From Didymodactylos carnosus (taxonomy: Eukaryota > Rotifera > Eurotatoria > Philodinida > Philodinidae), in NCBI GenBank assembly GCA_905250885.1, contig CAJNOQ010001044.1, forward strand, positions 1 through 36,767: a DNA stretch of 36,767 nucleotides, read 5' to 3'. Below, piece by piece: positions 1 through 13,489 of this stretch (position 1 is its first letter; each line of letters begins with the position of its first letter). The translations under genes and the position numbers were made by a program. The notes below the pieces were generated by a model. That model saw nothing but the letters and a program-made list of their open reading frames with translations. It ran no database searches and had not been told where the DNA came from.

Positions 1-1920
1 GGAATTTTTTCAAAAGTTGCTTCCGCTTGTAAAAAGTTTTGCTATTGAACAGTCAAAATCTTGAAAAAAAAGAAGATCTCTGAAAAGTCTTGGCTATTGA
101 ACAGTCAAAATCGCAGGTCTCTATCTCATTCCTATCAAAAGTTATTCAAAAAGTAACCATCGGCCTGACCATTTGGAACGGATAGTAGTATATTTATGTA
201 ATTCTATTAGACAATTAGTCTTAGATTGGTTATGTGGTCTAATTAGTCTGTCTGTGGAAGCCCCATAGCTGAAATAGCGTGTTAGCTATATTATTCATCG
301 GTCAATCTAGTACTTAGTTTTAACTACTACGAATTTAATTTAGTAAATCTTGCACTCTTCTATTTCATTCAACAAAACAAAATACTTATGCAATTCTTAT
401 ATCAGTTTTGCTAATTTTCATAAAATCAATTTGATCTTATTTTTCAATATGGGACTTCGATAGCTTATCTTAATTACGCAGAGCTCATGTGCTATTGAAC
501 ACACAACATTAATGTAGGCTTGACAATAGTTAATTACTGGTTATTGAAGATCGTTCATTTACTTCGTAATATATTCAATTTAGGAATATGACACTTTAGA
601 CTGCTTCACGACTCCAGAATCCCTTTGGCTTGTAGGTGATGTTCGAATACATAGATAAAGTACGAACTATACATATTCTAAAAGAGTTCAAGAAGTCGGA
701 CTGTGACTTCCTTAAAATGCTAGATCTACATTACCAGACACAGTATAGAGCGATTGACATATTTTGACAATCCTTTTTGAACGCACAAGTGAGGAAAGGA
801 TGAAAATGAATGCGAGCGTCAAAAATAATTTATTTTTTTCATAAAATAACTATACATGAAATAAAAGCACTAACAGAAGACTTTTGATATTGAGCCAAGA
901 AAATATTACAATATACATATAAAAGTATCAAAGAGAAGAAAAATAAATACTTATTATGCTTTTATACGCTAACACGAAGAAGATAATGAATGGTAATTAA
1001 ACACACTTTAAGGGTACTCGTCGTTTTCGAAATTTTCTAGTTTTGGATCAAACATGACGCATGATACAGTGAAATATTGTATAAAAAGCAATATCACTTC
1101 CAACTCTTCCATACGAAATTTTTAAAGTTGTTTCCTCTACGCTGGAAAAAAATCTGTTTTTTAACTCTCAAAAATTCTTTCTTATCATCTCCACACTTGA
1201 AAATTTCTCCTTGAAAGTGGTTCATCTTATGGAACAAAGAGTTCTATACATAATCAGATGTTTTTTAGCTTTCACGTTGTTTTTTAATAGAGTTTTGCTG
1301 AAAATTCTCATAAAAATGACGCTTATTGCACAATACCCATGGTTCAAACATTGGGACGGTCTAACTAGAGTGTGCTGCGTTCATCCGATTGAGTCAAAAA
1401 TTTTAACACAAAACCTGAGACGGTATCTCAGAATGGTATTTTTTTTCGTTCTTTCCGAGTGAAAGCGTTTTCAGAATCAAAAAACCAAAGTTTTATTTAG
1501 AGCTTTTATCACTACTGTTATATCTCGGGAAGAAAAAAATGAGAAACGGAAAAAAATATCGTTTAGAGCTTTTGTTCAGGTGTCTGTGGTCAAACTTTTG
1601 CCCGATTAGTTGCAGTTATTAGATGGCTGTATTGTACTCAAATGAAAAATGCCGTTTTCTAGGAAAGTCTTTGCTTCCACTTTTGATAAAAATTAGAAAA
1701 ACGGTGGGGACCTTTAAAGTCAACAGCAGATCGTCTGTTTATTACTCTATTATGAATGATAATTGCTCTGAATGACAACAGACTGGAATTGATTAAAATA
1801 TACACAGTTTTTAACGTTATCGTATAAGAATATGAGCAAGCAAACCACTATGTGAGAATTGTCGACGAATGGCACTTAAAATTGTTTGTCATGTATAATC
1901 TATGTTCAGGTTGTAACTGA
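1..1920. other. AT-rich non-coding stretch
   Basis: No ORF in this stretch resembles a known protein. The longest open frame (1211-1462, plus) begins at TTG, is made of low-complexity hydrophobic residues, and has no splice partner I could find. The only structure I see is a 20-bp direct repeat near the left end, listed separately. It lies downstream of the minus-strand carrier gene and probably includes its 3' UTR. Confidence 0.6.
41..112. repeat. 20-bp direct repeat pair
   Basis: The 20-mer gctattgaacagtcaaaatc occurs at 41-60 and again at 93-112, 52 bp apart, each preceded by a related aaaagt(t/c)tt run. A partial match (gctattgaacac) lies near 490. This may be the edge of a repeat family that continues left of the window. 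Confidence 0.6.
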
Positions 1921-3217
1921 TTACCATCTCACAGATGATTTATATTCCTCTTTTAATGAAAGACGTTTCACTGTTTCATAGCCAAATATGACGAAAAGAG
2001 AATAAATACACGAATGTGTTAGCCTCGCTGTCAATCCTTTAGTAAAAATTGACATTCGCTCTTCTTGCCATAATTGTTTTATAATATGTCTGTATGGTCG
2101 TTTATCTTTATCAACTTGCACACGAGTTCGACATACGTCCAATGGATTTGTAAGTAACGTCGACGTTAATGAAGACAATGGTCCGGAGATACACTGTATG
2201 ATAATTAATGGTAAATAAAATTTATCAATTTTTAATAGCTGATTCTGATAAAAATAGTAAGCGGGCCACCAAATACTAGAAGTTAAACCGAATAATGCAC
2301 TTGATAATATGTAACCTCTATAAAAGGGTTTTACAGCATTTAAAATTTTACCATCCTGTTTATATTCGTAAAGTAGTGTCTGACAAATATGTTTGAATAT
2401 TCGATAATTATTTGTGCGTACATCTTCTGGCACGTGTATTCGATTGATTTGTCGACGATTGAATTTAATAGTTGACTCAGATGTAAACGAATTCGTTGAT
2501 GAGCCTGTTGATGCTGTTGCATATTTCGTTGATTTAGATGGTGCTTAAAGTAAAAGATAAATACAAATTTAATAATTAGAAGTTTAGGTAGTTGTTATCT
2601 CTTACTAAAAAATCGTCCAGAGCAAAAAAGGCTTCTGAGTGCAAACACACACAGCGTTTGGTACAGAAATATAATACAACACAAAGACTCACTTGTTAAA
2701 CCAACGAGCATCATATGCTGACTGACAACGTCTATTGGTACAGCTAGAACCTGACTGGTGAGACTTGCAAAACCTCCTCCAATAGCGCTTCTAATGTATG
2801 TATTAGATGATATGTTTGACGCTTGAAGCCTTGTGGCTTCAAATGTCGTGATATATAAAAGACCTGAAATGAAAAAAAATGGTAAAATTTTGTATGATAT
2901 AAACCGTAAATGAGTAAACAAAATTCACCTGGTATCAAATGATAGCTGTAGATCCAAAAGCCCCTATATAACGAATGAAATCCTTCTAATTTAACAGTTG
3001 TTTTCAATGCATCCCATGTGCCATTATAGATTGATTGTTGAACTTGCACTTGTAGTCTCGTTCGCACCAAAGTAAATGGATATAATAAACATCGAATAGT
3101 AAACGTTGAGAGTAATGATAATGGAAAATATAATTTTTTATCTAACATACTCCAATCAATGTCATAATTAGTCTCAACAGGTTTAGAATAAACATTCTCC
3201 GATACTACATCAGACAT
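1921..3217 (-). CDS. SLC25A44: Mitochondrial carrier, SLC25A44-like
   Basis: Mitochondrial inner-membrane carrier of the SLC25 family. SLC25A44 is known in vertebrates as a branched-chain amino-acid importer; that function here is inferred. The model has three exons: 2929-3217, 2693-2863 and 1921-2543. It totals 1083 nt, or 360 aa, against about 314 in human; the excess is a Ser/Thr-rich insert after repeat 2. The introns are 65 and 149 nt with GT..AG ends. All three repeats show the signature: PFTLVRTRLQ in repeat 1 (with the family's lost acidic residue), PIDVVSQHMM in repeat 2 and PLDVCRTRVQ in repeat 3. The phrases LYRGFW and WWPAYYFY also match SLC25A44, and the C-terminus ends ...SVRW as human ends ...SRHW. 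The start is the first ATG in frame, at 3217; the open frame runs further upstream only through a TTG. Confidence 0.88.
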
Positions 3218-4147
3218 AACTAGTTTAGACAATGAATAAATTTCGTTTATCACTAACAATATGTGTTATGTATAACTAATCAAAATTGTTATAACACTAA
3301 ACAGAGCAACAAAGTAGCTTTGAAATTGAAAAGTAGAATTACCATTTTCTTAGCCAACAGTACTAGTTTTAACGTTTTTTTTCATACCTGCATTTCTAAC
3401 TTCACAAGTCTGCTACTTAATAGCGATCTAAAATATCAACAAAAAATGTATTTTTAATTTAACGAATATCAGTCAGACATTCACTAAAACTAGATGGAAA
3501 ATGATTAGAACTAGAGTCATTCAGTAAAGCTAGAAATGATATAAATAAAACCGAAATTCTTCTATCCTCATAATGTTTTATACTCAGTATGTGAACAAAG
3601 TTAATTGTTGTTCTCTGATAGGTTTTGACTATATTTTGACTTTTTTTGAGGTTTATTTTATCAATAATCAATTTAGTTGTTTTGTTTCGAAAAAAATCGA
3701 AACAAAATGATAACAAGATGGAGTAGCATATGAAAATAAAAATGAAAGAACAAACAAACAAGCACACAAAACGTTTTGTACATTAATCTATAATTATCAA
3801 ACACAATGCTTTTGTCAAAAACAAGAGAAAATGATATGAACAGTGATCATGTCATTTTCAAAAATGAAACAAATTAAGCCGTACACCTTTTATAACTTTT
3901 TGATTATTGTGAGTGACAACTTTAATAAATTTGTTCTTTTTGTACAGAAATATATAAAATAGTCCAAACAAAACCTATAGAAAAAAAACCCAAATAAAAA
4001 ATATTTGAATATTTTGATAAATCAAAACACAAAAATTTTATTTCTACAGCACAGTTTTTGAGTTACACAGTTAAGAATAAGTAATAAAAAAAGAAAAAGA
4101 AACGCTACAGGAGATTAAAGAGAAAGTAGAAAAAAAGAGAAAACGAA
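3218..4147. other. Intergenic, AT-rich
   Basis: This separates the start of the carrier gene from the 3' end of EDC4. A 102-codon open frame (3459-3767, minus) begins at GTG and is AT-driven noise rich in Phe, Ile and Ser. I see nothing else. The right part probably holds the EDC4 3' UTR, which includes TTTATT (AATAAA on the minus strand) near 4036. Confidence 0.5.
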
Positions 4148-7100
4148 TCAGGTAGTAGATAACGAAGATTTTGTTTGTTGAGATAGAGAAGGAGTTGCTC
4201 TTTGCTGAGCTATTCGTTGTACAAGTCCTTGTGAAGCCATTAATAATAACTGAAATTTTTTTGCCATGATTGCTGTGGAATTTGCCTGAATGTATGTATA
4301 AAGTTTGCCATTCAAATCAATTAGAACACTTCTAACACTTGGATGAGATAAATCAAGACAAATGAGAGCTTCTTGAAGATAACTGTAAAGCATAGAAATA
4401 TAAGTTTAATTTATAAGTAAAATAAAAAAAAATATTAAACTTACTTATATTTCACTTCTTGATGATGAATTAAATCTGCAGCTAACTGATGTATTAATGA
4501 TAATAAGACGGGTGTTTGTAACGGAAGTGGTTGAATAGAAAATAATTGAGATGGACGAAGATTTTCACATAAAAATATGACAAGATTTAAATCACCAGCA
4601 GACAATACCTGAGAAGAAGAAAAATAATTTTTAGATTAATATCTTTTTGATCTATATATAAGAACTTTACAGATTCGAATGCTTGATTTATTTGTCCATG
4701 TCGAACGAGATTCAATACATATTGTTGTTTAGTTTCATGTTGTTGTTGTTGACTATTGTCATTTAAAACAGGTAATGGTGTTGTTGTACGACTAGTAGTT
4801 GTCCGAGTTTTAGATGGAACAGTTTGTTGTGGAGATTGTTGTGACTGCTGTTGTTGTTGAAATCGTTGAAAATGTTGGAGTAAGAGATTATTAATATCGT
4901 TTTTTTGATTAGTAAATAATTCATGTAATAATAATGATGTTTCATTTTTCAGTACTGTTTGAGATGTATCACATATACTAAATAGAAAAATAGACATCAG
5001 TGTATGAGAGAATATATGAAATATCAGAAGGTTAGAGACAACGTACACTGATGTTAAATTTGTTCTCATATATTGATTAAAATCATTTTTAACTGTCAGA
5101 CAAACTTCTTGACATTTACGTTCAAAATCTTTTAACAAAATTACTGTCTCTTTTTTAACTTCTGATAACACTTGCTCACGTTGCTGTTGTGATAAACGTT
5201 GTTGTTGACGACCATTTTCAGCCATTTCTTGTAAATCTAAATGAATTCAAAAGAAAAAGATAAAATCATGAAATATTATTTTTACATCAAATTTTTTTGT
5301 TTTTTGTCCATGCATTTATGGATTTATGGATATTTATTTAATACTTACATTCTTTTGTGCCTTTTTTAAATGCTTCGTTACACTGTTGAAACATATTTAA
5401 TGCAGCTTTTTCAAATGATGGTATAACGATTTGATTAAATGCATCACGATAAGTTGAGATCATTGTCGATTGTACAGTACCAGCGACAGCATTAGACAGA
5501 GAATCAATCATTGTCTAAAAATCAGTTCAACAATTTATTATTATTATTATTATTAATCTAATTTACTCTTACTTTTGATCGAAATATTTGAGTCATTGTT
5601 GATTTAATTACATTATCAGTTGATAATAATTTATGGGCAAGATCTTTGTGTAAATTATCTTTTAAATCTTTGTACGGCTCAAAAACAGCTTTTACAGCTA
5701 AAATAGGTACATATAAATAAATACACAATACAAAGATAGGAACGAAATGAGCTACATACCTCCTTGAACATAAACTTGAATTTTTTCGACTAAGATATTT
5801 TCTAAGCGAGCATAATGTGCATCAGTTAAATTTAAATCACTATTAAGTGAACCATTGTTTGAAGTAACATTGTCACTAGGATTAGGTCTTGTGGACAATA
5901 TGGAATGTATATTAGCACCTAGAAAATAAATCGTGGATATAAAATAACATTAAATAATCAAATTGATTCTAAATAGTAATAGAATAGATTTATACGATTC
6001 TGCTCGTTTCAATAAATTTTTTTGTAATTTTAAGTTATAATTTGATCAAATTTATTTCTTTTATATTCAATCGTATGAAGGAGAAAACCTATTCTTCGCC
6101 CATCTCTATGAAATACCTGGTGTTTGTTGTTGATCGAGCGTCATAAATCTGTCGAATTTATTTGTTAATTGTTCGATTCTTTGAGAACATCGTTCTAGCT
6201 TTTCACTGAAATCTTGAGGGTTAGTTATCGCTGTTGTTGCTGTTGAAGAAGATGTTAGAGGAGGTGGTTGGATGAGATAGTTTACACGAAATGAACTCAA
6301 TTGACTAGATAATTCTCGAATAGCGTGTAAAGCCTGAAATAATAGTGAAATATTTTACACGAAATATTCGAAATACAATCGATTTGAAATTTCTTACTTC
6401 ATTTCCAATAGATCCTGATTGTAACGGAAGAATTGAATTTGGTGATCTTGCACGACGTTTTATTCTTGGATGAGTTTGTGGTTGTTGTTCTCCCTCATCA
6501 GCAGTTGAATCGTCGTCTTTGTCACTTCAATATCAAAACAGAATAAAATCGAGAAAGAAAGGAGTAAACTGTTTTACCTTGTCTCGGTTGCACTAAAATC
6601 ACCCATTGCTTGTCGACTAGATGCAGTCATACCTCTATAAAAAGCATATAAAAAAAGTTAGATAGAAACAAAACTGCCCAAAGTTCTCATACTTCATGGG
6701 GCTGTCATTGCGAGAATGACACGATTTTGACCACAGCGAGGCTTCACCATACTTCTGTGGTGATAATAGAGGATCTTGTGTACGCGATTCATTAACCTAC
6801 ATAAAAAATGAACAGTGTATGAATATAAAATACTTGCATTATGAGCTCCTTGATGGGTAAATCTTTATATTCTAACTAATTTTTAATGTATTTTACACAG
6901 GTCAAGAATACAAGTACAGCTGCTAATTGTACTGTAGATATGTTTTAACTAAAAACTGTACTATTGTGACTTATTAGATTTTAGTTGAAACATACCTGTC
7001 CATTTTCATCCAATTGATCTAATTCGTCGTCGTTTGTTTTTATAGGTATAAATACATTATCCACATCGTCAGTATCATTCACTACTAGAATATAAAGATA

Positions 7101-10100
7101 GATAAAAATACAGTATTAGTCAAAAGTGTACATTAAAATACATACAGACATCAAATTGATGTTGATAATTTGTTGTACCTGCCATACTTTCAGCAACTTC
7201 TTTATCATCTAAATCGAATGGCGATGTTGAACCTCCTAAAAAGAGATCCAAAATTAATCATTTTTTTAATACATCTACACTAATTTACGATTATTAAGTT
7301 TTCTTGTTTTGTTGGTAGTGTCCGCTGTTGTTGCTGTTGTTTGTATAAGACCATGTGAAAACATTTCATTGATTAACGATTGTGGGTGTATTGCAGTTGT
7401 TTGCTGTTGTGGAGGAGATGTTAACGGTGTTTGATGATGAACTGATCGATGTATTGGATCAAATGCGGTTGTACTGCCCAATAATAAACCATGTATTGGA
7501 TCAACCGTTGGTGTTGTTGAAATGTGATTATTAGCACCATTGCTTAATCCATCTGCTGCTAAAAATGATCGTGTTGTATCTCTTGTGACATTTGTCAACG
7601 AACTATTTGGTGAAAGAAGATCGTCGATACTGTAACTAAAGAAATCATTTAAAAAAAGAAAATGCCTATATGATACAAGAAAATCGCATATATTTAAACA
7701 TACTTGGGCATAGTCATTAGATCTCCTACTAGACATAATCTATCTGACGAAGGAGGTGGAGGAAATGATGATCGATCTCGTGTGATCAGTTGGGAATTGT
7801 ATGAATCGAAACGAAAATCTTGAAAAAACGCAACAATCAAGATAATTTTCATTGAGAATAACTGGTCTCTTACCATCGATAATATCATCTGAATACTTCA
7901 GTGGGGAATGATTACTAAAAGTATTCGATGTATGGTGATTATGAACTATGGGCGACAATATTGTAGTATTAGTATGAATGAAATTTTTTGTTTCAAATAT
8001 CACGAGCAGTTCTTGAAAAAATCTAAAAGTAGCCAGATAAAATGAAAATTCAGAAATTTACAACAAGCAAAATAATACGCACTTTGTATGAATACTGTAC
8101 AACTTTACAGCATAAGTAGCCATGCTATTCTCGTCTAAAACGAATATGGATACACATTGATAAAGAGCCTATCAGACAACTATTACTTTGTTGTTGGGAT
8201 TGCTCTGAAACGTTTTTTCGATTTAAACGATCGGCAGCGGTAATTACGAAACTTAGTGCTGGCGCTTTTAATAAAAATTCATTGATAGATGTAAATTCCG
8301 CTCGATTCTGTTCACTATCTTGAAAGATAGTCAAAACATATAAACACTAAAACAAAAATAAATAATGCAAAAATAAATGATGCAAAAATGTATTAATCTT
8401 ACCTTTCGATTGATATCTGATAAAACAAGAAAATGTGATGTTAAATCAATTGATGATTTCAATAGGAGTTTCGTTTGTGAATGTACTAGTGGAGATATCT
8501 CCATGAATGAATATTGAAAACTAAAATAAGCCAATTATTTAAAATATTTTTTTGAATCAGCACAATTTAATTTCTACGCTTACCGAATAATTTGGAGGCA
8601 ACACCAATTTTTACAACTCCAAATTTTTAATTCACTATTGAAATCACAACCAGATATAGCGTAACGCCATAATTGTGTGCTAAATAACTAAGTATAAAGT
8701 CAAAAAAGTGTTCTCTATTTTGCCGCTGTGAACTTACTCTTGTGTTAAATTTTTGTGATCATCAAGAAAATATAAACAACTAATCGGACGCCCGTCATGT
8801 GGAACCCAACAATGAAGACATCTGAAACATTAATGACAACGATGTCGCTTATGATTATTATTAATAAATTCTAACTACCCGCATGAGTTAGGTTGATCAA
8901 AATTGATCGAAAAAAATTTGATCTCGCCTGTATCTGTTCCAGTTCCAATTGCTGCGCCATCTGGTGAAAAACAGACACATGTCACAAGCTAAAATAGAAA
9001 ATCTATTGTAGATTCAATTTGACAGATAAAATACTAACTTACTCCTTGATTATCTTCGTACATCAAATATCCATTTTCAATTTGATTTAAGGTTAAAATT
9101 GTCTCACCAATATAGGATTGTGCAGCTATTGCTACATTTAATAATTCAACCTGAAGTAAATAAGAAGTAGAATAGTTATAAAAGTAGCATTCAATGAACG
9201 AAGCTCTTACTTTTGATCCATTGGTCACGGCTAATAGCGTATGAGCATCATTGATTGGATCATTTTCATCAATATCATTATTATCTGGTATAAAACAACA
9301 CCATGAGAGTTTATTCGGCGATTTAGTTGATGACAGAAGATCAACACCGAGTATCAACGTATGCCAATGGAACAGAATTAAGAAAATGTTAAATAAGTTT
9401 GTCTTTTTCTCAGTTCTTAATTTAGACAGTTAAAGTTTTAGACATTTTTTGTTTTTTTGAAAAGGATACTTTAACATTGTATCAGTTTTTTCTATTCGAT
9501 ATATCCTTAAACGATTTGCTTCATCAATACATGCTAATAAAATATCATCACAAAATGAAAATGCTAAATCGGTGATACATCCACTAAATGGAGGACTGAT
9601 GATGAAACGAAATCCAAACTGTTTATGAAACACACAAACGAAATCGTCTCCCGTTTGAGCTAGAAATATAGAAAAAAAGGTGGTTCACTTTTATAAAATG
9701 TTTGTCTGAAGACCGGTGGTCAGTTCTCGCTCTTCTGTTTATTACTAGTTCTAGAAAAAGCTTGCAAAAATTCACCATGCATATAAATTATTGTACGTAC
9801 CTTTGACAGCATATGCAACATAATCTCCAGTAACAGCAACAATATTTCCTAAATGATACTTTTGTTCCCAATCATGGTCATCAATGATCTGAGAAGAAAC
9901 CTGAAAATAAGAAAGAGAAATCTGTACGAATAGCTCATTGAAAATATAAATTATTTGAATACCTGATTATTTGTAAAATGTGCTTCGTTCACAACAGTTT
10001 TCAAACTATTCAAATGAATTTCCACATCATAACCCGAAATTAGGTGTGTACTTCTCTTTTCATTACTGTTCAATTCGCTAAAAAGAGAAGTTGAAATTAA

Positions 10101-10238
10101 CAATAACGTCTGACATAGCAAGTTTAGTTGCTCACATGTATTGAGTATGTTTTTCTTCTGAACTGAAATTGCTAGAAGAAAAAATAATCAAGTAATTCAA
10201 ACTTTTTAGCTTTAATATGATAATTACCTATTATTCAT
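4148..10238 (-). CDS. EDC4: Enhancer of mRNA decapping 4 (Ge-1/EDC4)
   Basis: Scaffold that links DCP2 and DCP1 in P-bodies and promotes mRNA decapping. I resolved 29 exons, 5' to 3': 10228-10238, 10136-10171, 9963-10077, 9801-9900, 9470-9659, 9211-9415, 9043-9150, 8879-8988, 8738-8821, 8584-8679, 8403-8520, 8187-8346, 8083-8134, 7874-8022, 7704-7818, 7289-7635, 7146-7235, 6996-7084, 6693-6796, 6578-6634, 6398-6524, 6117-6333, 5760-5918, 5573-5697, 5349-5514, 5047-5236, 4671-4977, 4445-4608, 4148-4382. They sum to 4026 nt (1341 aa; human about 1400), stay in frame and end in TGA. Residues 1 to about 500 are the WD40 region (FSPDGAAIGTGTDTGEIKFF, CLHCWVPHDGRPISCLYF, SGCDFNSELKIW). A Ser/Thr/Gln-rich linker follows to about 820. 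The rest is the helical C-terminal region, with FEKAALNMFQQCNEAFKKGT and, near the end, INQAFESVLSAGDLNLVIF and YLQEALICLDLSHPSVR, all diagnostic of EDC4. The exon 6 boundary (9415) and the ATG at 10238 are the least certain points. Confidence 0.93.
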
Positions 10239-12372
10239 CTTCGAAATAGAATATAGAAATGCACGATAAAAATCTAGAAAATGAGAACTAATTAAGACAT
10301 TTTGTACAGTTAGCAAAAGTTCTATTTGTTTCTAATTTCTAGTTATAGTTCTATTTTCTGTCCAGCTCTTTATTATAATCTGATACTCAAAAGACGTCTG
10401 GAACATCAAAAGCAAGTTCTTTACAAATTATTGTTGGAACAACAAATGATGTGAGAGCATAAAATAATTGCTACTCAAGGACATTCTGTTCTCTCATCTC
10501 CGTTAGCTAGAAAGCAGTTTTTGAAGATCTATGGCTCCCAGAAAAGCAAAATATAGCTCTCGACCTATGTCATCTCTTTTTCTGATCCAACGTAAGAAAA
10601 TACAAGAAAAGCAGTGACACGTCATATGATTTTCAATTTAATATTCTTTTACTGCTCAGTTTTATTGTCAAAAATCGTCTATAATAAAGGAACCTTCTTG
10701 CAAACTAATTCTCACTTCTTTGGTGATAAGAATATTGAAAATCATCGAGTTAAACCTCTAGAATATACAACACTAGGAAAAGAATGAGAGAAGTTAGCTG
10801 CGTTATTGGTATATAGGAACAATGTCTTGTCAAGGTTGATGCTCTGCCAATAACAAATTCCACTTAACTCCAAAGCTGACAAAGTTTCAGAATGGTCCCC
10901 TATGGCTTTTGGCTTTTTTTATTTTTCAAACATTCATATCCAAAATTTTTAATAGGTGCTCATGACTAATTAATGCGGTCAGAGTTTCTTACCGACAATG
11001 AACTCTAAATAAATAGACTTATCATTTCGTTGAATCGATATACCGCTGCAGTAGGACAATTTTGCAATGACATAAAGATTGAGATTAAATAGAAAATTAA
11101 TCAGCCAGTAAAGTACTGTTAATGATTAAAACTGAACTGATTGTCGATGCCAAACATGTTCTTTATAGCTAAAAGTGTTACATATTACAGGAGAATGTCT
11201 AACGTTATACAAGATAATAAATATGCCCTGTATTACCCTAAATGACTAAAAACAGGTGCGTCAGACTGAAATAAAATGAAATAAAATGAAAAGAAAATGT
11301 CATTTTCACAGACGATCATATATAAACAATCTCTCTCTCTCTCTCTCTCTCTTTTCCTCCCTCAACATGCTTATGTTAGATTTAGAAAAGAGTATAGTTC
11401 GTAGAGACTAAAGATAATAAAAATGTACATCAACGTAGTACCACTATTACAATTCTTTTTTCGTTTCTTCCTAAAAAAAAACACTCTTTCCTACTATAAT
11501 GACCAACTTTTTTTTAAAGAACGAATAAGCTTTCACACATTTCTGCTTCTATCCTGTTTATGGAATCTTTGTAAGTATATGCTTTATACGATGAGATAAG
11601 ACAACAGCTGTGGACACAGAATAAGTAGAGGTAAATAAGAATATACAACATATCCTGAAATTCAACGTTTTTCTATACGGTCAGTTTTCTGAGATGTCTT
11701 GTTAGACAAAAACAAACAAAGAATGCACTCGAATGAGGTTAGTCTCGAACAGAATACAGTTCCTTATGGATATCTGTTTCTCATCCAAGTAGATGATAAA
11801 ATCAAAAAAAAGAATAGTAAGTCACAGTTTATAAACACGACAAATCAGTTCACTACTCTATGTTATTGTTTATAAGTTTCTGATACTTAATTTTTTTTTT
11901 GAATATTTAATAAAACAATCTAGACGAGTCTGTCTATCCGTTTAACATTTCAATAAGACGACAAATGATTGTTGATCTTTCGTTAGAATTTTTTCTGAGC
12001 TGCTGAGAAATTTAGCAAAATAAGTCTAAGTTTAATCTTAAATAGTTTATTTTTAATGCAATTGTGAAATCCAAGATGTTAAGTTAGTCTGTGGTTTCTA
12101 TGAAATGTGGAGTAGAGAACGCGTTCGAAAGAGACTCTTAAAATTTTGAAATTTGGTAAAAGTGTTCAGTATTAGTTCCATCATGTGACACAGTAACAAT
12201 CTCAATTCATTACTTCTAGAATAAATGTACAATACTAATACCAAAATATTGAATGTAACTCGTGTTGCTCAAACTGTAGGATTTAAGAGCACTTTTGTTA
12301 TTATATTTTAGTTCAATTTCATTTTATCTTTGTGTTTCATAGATTTTGTTCATCTTTTCAATTTTTTAATTG
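10239..12372. other. Divergent intergenic region
   Basis: This lies between two genes transcribed away from each other (EDC4 leftward, the TMEM179-like gene rightward), so it should hold both promoters. No coding potential was recognised. It has a CT microsatellite (11331-11352), a short AATAAAATGA tandem just before it (about 11271-11292), and several poly-A/T runs. I could not assign a core promoter. Confidence 0.55.
11331..11352. repeat. (CT)11 microsatellite
   Basis: An uninterrupted run of eleven CT dinucleotides, followed by a pyrimidine-rich tract (ttttcctccctc). It sits in the region between EDC4 and the TMEM179-like gene, about 1.1 kb from each start codon. Confidence 0.95.
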
Positions 12373-13489
12373 ATGCTATCAATTAAAAATACGAAAAATG
12401 ACGATTGTAAACAATTATTACGCATGTCATCATTTGATAGTCGTGAATCACTCTCGCAATCAAATTCAGCATCTGTATCTTTAAATAACGAAACACCGCT
12501 AAATATGCCAGATAAAGGACAATCTTTATTCAATGATGTTGGAATCGTTCTCGAAGATACAATTAATAAATTATCGACAACAAAATCCTCTAACACATCA
12601 ACATCAACAGATCCCAAACAAAAGAAATCATTTTTTCTGCGTTATATTCATTTACCAAAATTTAACTCACGTGTAGTCTCAAGCCATTGTTTACGTATAA
12701 TGTTTTTACTATTCATCTCTCTTATTGCTTTGTTAAGTTTTGCAATATTTCTTATTGTTGGTTATAATGCAATTCAATTTAAACAACAATGCCTGTTATA
12801 TTCAACATTCGATTATGAAATAATAGGTGACATTAAAACAAATTATACCGTACGTTTAAATAGTGCAAAAACTGTATTTGGTTCTAAAAGTGCGTGCGAA
12901 TTTTGTACATATTATTGTGTGGCTGTATTTATTTATTGCATAGTCACATGTTTTTTCTTCGTATTATTCAATGCTGATAATAGAATTATATTGACAAGTG
13001 ATAAAACTTTACTTATACCATGGTAAGTCTCGATGTTCTATTAGGAACATGCATATAATGTTTATATTCTTACTTCATAGGCTCATTATTTCAATTATTC
13101 TTGGTATTCTATCACTAGTGAACGGATGTGTACTAACAAATGGTTTTAAAATGTTTTGTACATCTATTATCAATAATTTAAAATATAATCAATCTCAATA
13201 TTGTTCGCAAATAAATTTAATGTATTTCGAACAATATCCAACGGTCAAATATGTCTATACTTATATGATAATTGCAATCGTCTTCGCTTGGTGTCAACTT
13301 CTATTTTTTATCGGATCCATCGGCATTTTAATACTAAGATTAAGCACTTCTGAGTTAGATAATGATATCGATTATGTAATGGATGATGAAATGAAGAGTA
13401 AAGTATTTCAAAAAAATATAGAAAATCTAGTATCAATAGAACAACAACAATCAAACGATGTTAATGATATAATGTTAATCGAAAAATAA
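12373..13489 (+). CDS. TMEM179-like four-pass membrane protein
   Basis: Two exons, 12373-13022 and 13081-13489, joined across a 58-nt GT..AG intron, give 352 aa. Four hydrophobic segments are visible at about residues 108-130, 178-200, 217-240 and 290-312. After the first comes QCLLYSTFDYEIIGD with SACEFCTYYCVAV, matching TMEM179's RGRCLLF...AACRFS. The third is followed by TNGFKMFCTSI, matching TMEM179's VGFTMWCDTI. A likely N-glycosylation site (NYT) lies in the first loop. The function of TMEM179 is not well established. The Ser/Thr-rich N-terminal 100 residues have no counterpart in the shorter vertebrate proteins, which begin close to the first membrane segment. The start is the first ATG in frame; the open frame extends upstream only through a TTG. 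AATAAA overlaps the stop codon (13485-13490). Confidence 0.75.

Noticed and set aside
1211-1462. 83-codon open frame on the plus strand
   Set aside because: Starts at TTG, is low-complexity and hydrophobic, has no family motif, and sits in AT-rich DNA between genes.
3459-3767. 102-codon open frame on the minus strand
   Set aside because: Starts at GTG; composition follows AT-rich background (Phe, Ile, Ser, Leu) and no known family fits.
8135-8186. Possible pseudogene stop inside EDC4 after QQQSNSCLIG
   Set aside because: A 52-nt GTAATA..TTTTAG intron removes the stop and joins the frame to MATYAVKLYSIHTK, which matches EDC4.
12366-12617. Open frame antisense to the TMEM179-like N-terminus
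   Set aside because: It is the mirror of a Ser/Asp-rich coding stretch, and the plus-strand gene explains the region.
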